Assembly (NCBI GenBank): GCA_009774245.1
Contig: VSNM01000101.1
Location: forward strand, 1 to 15,648
Source: Lachnospiraceae bacterium
Lineage (GTDB): Bacteria; Bacillota; Clostridia; Lachnospirales; Lachnospiraceae
Length of the DNA stretch: 15,648 nucleotides
Direction of reading: 5' to 3'
The notes beneath the pieces were generated by a model, which worked only from the letters and a program-made list of their open reading frames with translations, did not search any database and was not told the DNA's origin. Below are positions 13,332 through 15,648 of the stretch, piece after piece (the stretch's first letter is position 1; each line of letters opens with the position of its first letter). A program made the translations under genes and the position numbers.

Positions 13332-15086
13332 TCAGAACTCTTTATCCAAAAACTCTTTATCCAAAAACTCTTTATCCATAAAACCTTCATTCAAAAACTC
13401 TTCATTCAAAAACTCTTCATACACGCCAAACAGCTCGGCGAGTCTCTGGCGCATCACATGAATCGCACGCCTGTTGTTGACAGCCAGCACAGCTTCAAAC
13501 TCCCTCAATGCCGCCGCTACATTCTCCCTGTCCGAACCGATCAGCTCCTGGTAAATACGCTTTCCCCGCGCAAGCAGCAGCCTGTCCCTCTCGTCGCCGT
13601 TTGAACTGATCCTGTATTTTTTGAGCTCTTCGATCTTCCGCAGCAGTTCCTCCTCGGTCAGATTCGCTCCCTCACTCATAAACACCTGCTGCGCCCTGTT
13701 TGTCCCCTTATCATCCACCACATCCACGACAAGGATTCCGTTGATATCATAGGAAAATGTGACGGATACGCGCGCCTCCCCCGCCATGGCCTGTCCGATC
13801 GCGATCGCGATCCTGCCCAGACACAGATTTTCAGAACAGTCGAAGGACTCCCCCTGATAGATGGGAAATTCGATTTCTTTCTGCTTGTCATGAACGTTCG
13901 TAAAATATTCGGTTTTTGCAACGGGGAGCACGCTGTTTCGCTCTATGACCGGCGTCATGATATTCCGCCCGCGGTCGTTTGGATTGTACGAACCGACGCC
14001 GAGCGTAAAGGGACAGATATCCGTCAGAAGCACATCCCTGATCTCCTCGTCCCGCGCCTTGATGCCCGCATAGATTCCCGCGCCCTGCGCGACAACCTCG
14101 TCGGGCGAACCGATCATCACGGGCTTTTTGCCAAACAATTTTTCAAGAAAATAAGCTACCACCGGCATCTTGCAGGAACCGCCTGCCATCACAATCACAT
14201 CGATATCATCCACAGTGCACCCGCTGTCTCTGAGCGCGTGCACCACAGCGCGCTCCATTCTGTCAAACAGGTCCGTACAGCACCCGATCAAAATTTCGTT
14301 GTTTAAAATGACGGCCTTGTCCTCGCCGTCAATGTTCATGTGGAGAAAGTTACTCTCTTTCTCCGAGAGTTCCCGCTTTGCCTTCTCTGACAGACGTCTT
14401 AACACAGCCTGCTTCTGCGGCGGAAGCGCATCGAGATCCATCTGGTGGCTCTTACAGAAAAACGCTGCGATCCTCTCGTCAAAATCATTTCCCCCGAGGT
14501 GATTATCGCCGCTCACCGCCACGATCTCTATGATATTTTGAAAACAGTCGACCACGGACACATCCAGCGTGCCGCCGCCAAAGTCAAAGACAAGATAGCT
14601 CTGCTCATCCTCATCACTGAGCATACTGCTCGCAAGCGCCGCCGCGGACGGCTCGTTGACCAGACGCTCCACATGCAGACCGGCAATCCGTCCGGCCTCG
14701 AGCGTCGCGGCGCGCTGGTTGTTGTTGAAATATGCGGGCACACTGATCACTGCCTCTGTCACCTCCCCGCCCAGATACCGCTCGGCGTCCTGCTTTAATT
14801 GGCGCAGGACAAACGCTGAGAGCTCCTGCGGCGTAAACTCCCTCTGCCGCAATGGAAACGTCTTTTTGCTACCCATAAATCGTTTGAATGATGCCGCCGT
14901 ATCTGCCGGATTCGACACCAGACGTTCCCTCGCCACTGCGCCCACAAGAACCTCACCGCTCTCGTCAAGACTCACAACGCTCGGCGTCAGATACCCGCCC
15001 AGTCCGTTCGGTATCAGCTCTGCCTTTCCATTCCGGTACACGCAGGCAAGGCTGTTGGTCGTGCCCAGATCTATTCCTATTATCAT
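13332..15086 (-). CDS. Hsp70-family chaperone (HscC/DnaK-like)
   Basis: This 584-aa Hsp70 is shorter than DnaK (about 610-640 aa) and most like the HscC-type branch. Nucleotide-binding motifs are clear: GIDLGTTNS (4-12), NEPSAAAL (144-151), DFGGGTLDVS (168-177) and the adenosine motif VMAGGSCKMP (299-308), where DnaK usually has GGSTRIP. A substrate-binding beta domain (about 355-480: LTDICPFTLGVGSYNP, RNSVLPV, GILVVDVVDDKGTN) and a short helical lid follow. The protein ends in a repetitive acidic/Phe tail rather than the DnaK EEV-like end. It should fold or hold proteins in an ATP cycle driven by the J-protein encoded next. There is no grpE nearby, so nucleotide exchange is unexplained. The start has GGAAAGGG and a nearer GGAT before ATG 15086. 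Confidence 0.94.
   Translation of the reverse strand: MIIGIDLGTTNSLACVYRNGKAELIPNGLGGYLTPSVVSLDESGEVLVGAVARERLVSNPADTAASFKRFMGSKKTFPLRQREFTPQELSAFVLRQLKQDAERYLGGEVTEAVISVPAYFNNNQRAATLEAGRIAGLHVERLVNEPSAAALASSMLSDEDEQSYLVFDFGGGTLDVSVVDCFQNIIEIVAVSGDNHLGGNDFDERIAAFFCKSHQMDLDALPPQKQAVLRRLSEKAKRELSEKESNFLHMNIDGEDKAVILNNEILIGCCTDLFDRMERAVVHALRDSGCTVDDIDVIVMAGGSCKMPVVAYFLEKLFGKKPVMIGSPDEVVAQGAGIYAGIKARDEEIRDVLLTDICPFTLGVGSYNPNDRGRNIMTPVIERNSVLPVAKTEYFTNVHDKQKEIEFPIYQGESFDCSENLCLGRIAIAIGQAMAGEARVSVTFSYDINGILVVDVVDDKGTNRAQQVFMSEGANLTEEELLRKIEELKKYRISSNGDERDRLLLARGKRIYQELIGSDRENVAAALREFEAVLAVNNRRAIHVMRQRLAELFGVYEEFLNEEFLNEGFMDKEFLDKEFLDKEF
13333..13422. repeat. 15-bp tandem repeat in the 3' end of the Hsp70 gene
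   Basis: About six 15-bp units (plus strand, for example AAAAACTCTTTATCC) fill 13333-13422 and encode five-residue units YEEFL NEEFL NEGFM DKEFL DKEFL DKEF. Two units are identical and the others differ by a few bases. A period of 15 keeps the frame, so unit number can change the tail length without breaking the protein. Confidence 0.9.
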
Positions 15087-15149
15087 ATTTTATCCGTTTT
15101 CCCTTTCCATAAATGCGATATATTCTGCAAGATCCAATCCATTCTTTCC

Positions 15150-15521
15150 TTACCACACAACATATCCTTTTATACCAGTATTCTGATCTGGAAACGCACA
15201 TGTAACGGTATTGCCAATCTCAACTACCTGCTGCTCCTTTTCCCACTTCCCGTATGCATGCACGACACGCATTTCCGGCCAGGAGGAATACCACTGCCCA
15301 GGAAGCTCCACCGCAAAAAGGATTTCCTTTGGCGCCTCAACGACTGCCTTGACAACGCAGTCATCGACAATCACTGAGCGTTTTGTGGAATATACATCAG
15401 CGCCATATCTGATGCCAATAAAACCTATCAGAGGAAGAAAGACCACGAACAGCGCAAAAAACAGCCCGATTGCCTGCTTCAATCGTTTTCGTCTTTTCTC
15501 TTTGTCATGAGTACCGTTCAC
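15150..15521 (-). CDS. Small membrane-anchored hypothetical protein
   Basis: I do not recognise this 123-aa protein. It begins with a very basic cytoplasmic tail (HDKEKRRKRLKQ), then one hydrophobic segment (about residues 17-39: IGLFFALFVVFLPLIGFIGI), then a strand-rich domain of about 80 residues that should face outward (VVKAVVEAPKEILFAVELPG, WYSSWPEMRVVHAYG). GTG 15521 is preferred over TTG 15536 because GGAGG is 8 nt before the GTG. It precedes the Hsp70 gene by 63 bp on the same strand. Together with the membrane J-protein, it suggests an envelope-linked chaperone cluster, with this protein possibly a client or partner. That link is inference from position. Confidence 0.75.
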   Translation of the reverse strand: MNGTHDKEKRRKRLKQAIGLFFALFVVFLPLIGFIGIRYGADVYSTKRSVIVDDCVVKAVVEAPKEILFAVELPGQWYSSWPEMRVVHAYGKWEKEQQVVEIGNTVTCAFPDQNTGIKGYVVW

Positions 15522-15536
15522 ACAGCATCCCTCCAA

Positions 15537-15648
15537 TCAATCATACAAATCGCCTTTTTGTTTACTGCTATGGAACCGTCACGAAATAAAATGTATTATT
15601 TCAAGCCTCGTATTATATAGTTCCATGATTCGTTTGGCCCGACTGTTT
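15537..15648 (-). promoter_or_regulatory. Upstream region of the chaperone cluster with a TATAAT box
   Basis: On the minus strand a perfect TATAAT occurs about 95 bp before GTG 15521 (near 15611-15616), but no good -35 lies 17 bp upstream of it. This is a weak promoter candidate and the region may continue past the window. Confidence 0.3.

Noticed and set aside
13333..13422. 15-bp repeats as a CRISPR array
   Set aside because: Units are contiguous without spacers, and they encode an in-frame pentapeptide tail of the Hsp70.

Overview
The window looks like a chromosomal segment of a gut-type Clostridia, probably Lachnospiraceae. This is inferred from family content and style: strong AGGAGG ribosome sites, roughly 50% GC, a CUT1 sugar ABC lipoprotein beside a GH88 enzyme and an AraC regulator, a DUF2975/HTH pair, and clostridial MobQ-type mobilization genes. 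No rRNA, tRNA or CRISPR array is visible.

Left part (1 to about 4930) is one end of an integrative or mobilizable element. Two unrelated cargo genes (an unknown 149-aa protein and a DUF6273 protein) each sit behind a near-identical promoter module and share flanking repeats, so they look like interchangeable cassettes. Next, on the minus strand, comes a MobA/MobL (MobQ) relaxase with the catalytic Tyr25 and HxH motif, interrupted by a single in-frame TGA. Upstream of it is an oriT-like region: a hairpin followed by the IncQ/pSK41-type core TAAGTGCGCCCT. Then comes a complete tyrosine recombinase and, in an ATGA overlap, a second recombinase that stops after its N-terminal domain. That truncation coincides with a junction to a truncated ABC permease gene.

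Central part (about 4930 to 8610) is a carbohydrate-use locus. On the minus strand it reads GH88 unsaturated uronyl hydrolase, sugar-binding lipoprotein, ABC permease. A divergent AraC regulator faces it. The binding protein carries a one-base frameshift and the permease survives only as about 16 codons, so the transport operon appears dead while the hydrolase and the regulator are intact.

Right part (8719 to 15521), all on the minus strand, holds two groups. The first is a membrane-protein operon, DUF2975 - small XRE-type regulator - DUF4173 - DUF2752, with a good promoter and an upstream palindrome. The second is a chaperone cluster: a small membrane-anchored unknown protein, an HscC-like Hsp70 whose C-terminus is built from 15-bp tandem repeats, a membrane-spanning J-domain protein with HPE in place of HPD, and an ACT-domain protein. 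The most unusual points are the membrane J-protein/Hsp70 pair, the promoter-cassette organisation of the cargo, the oriT, and the junction that truncates a recombinase and a permease together.
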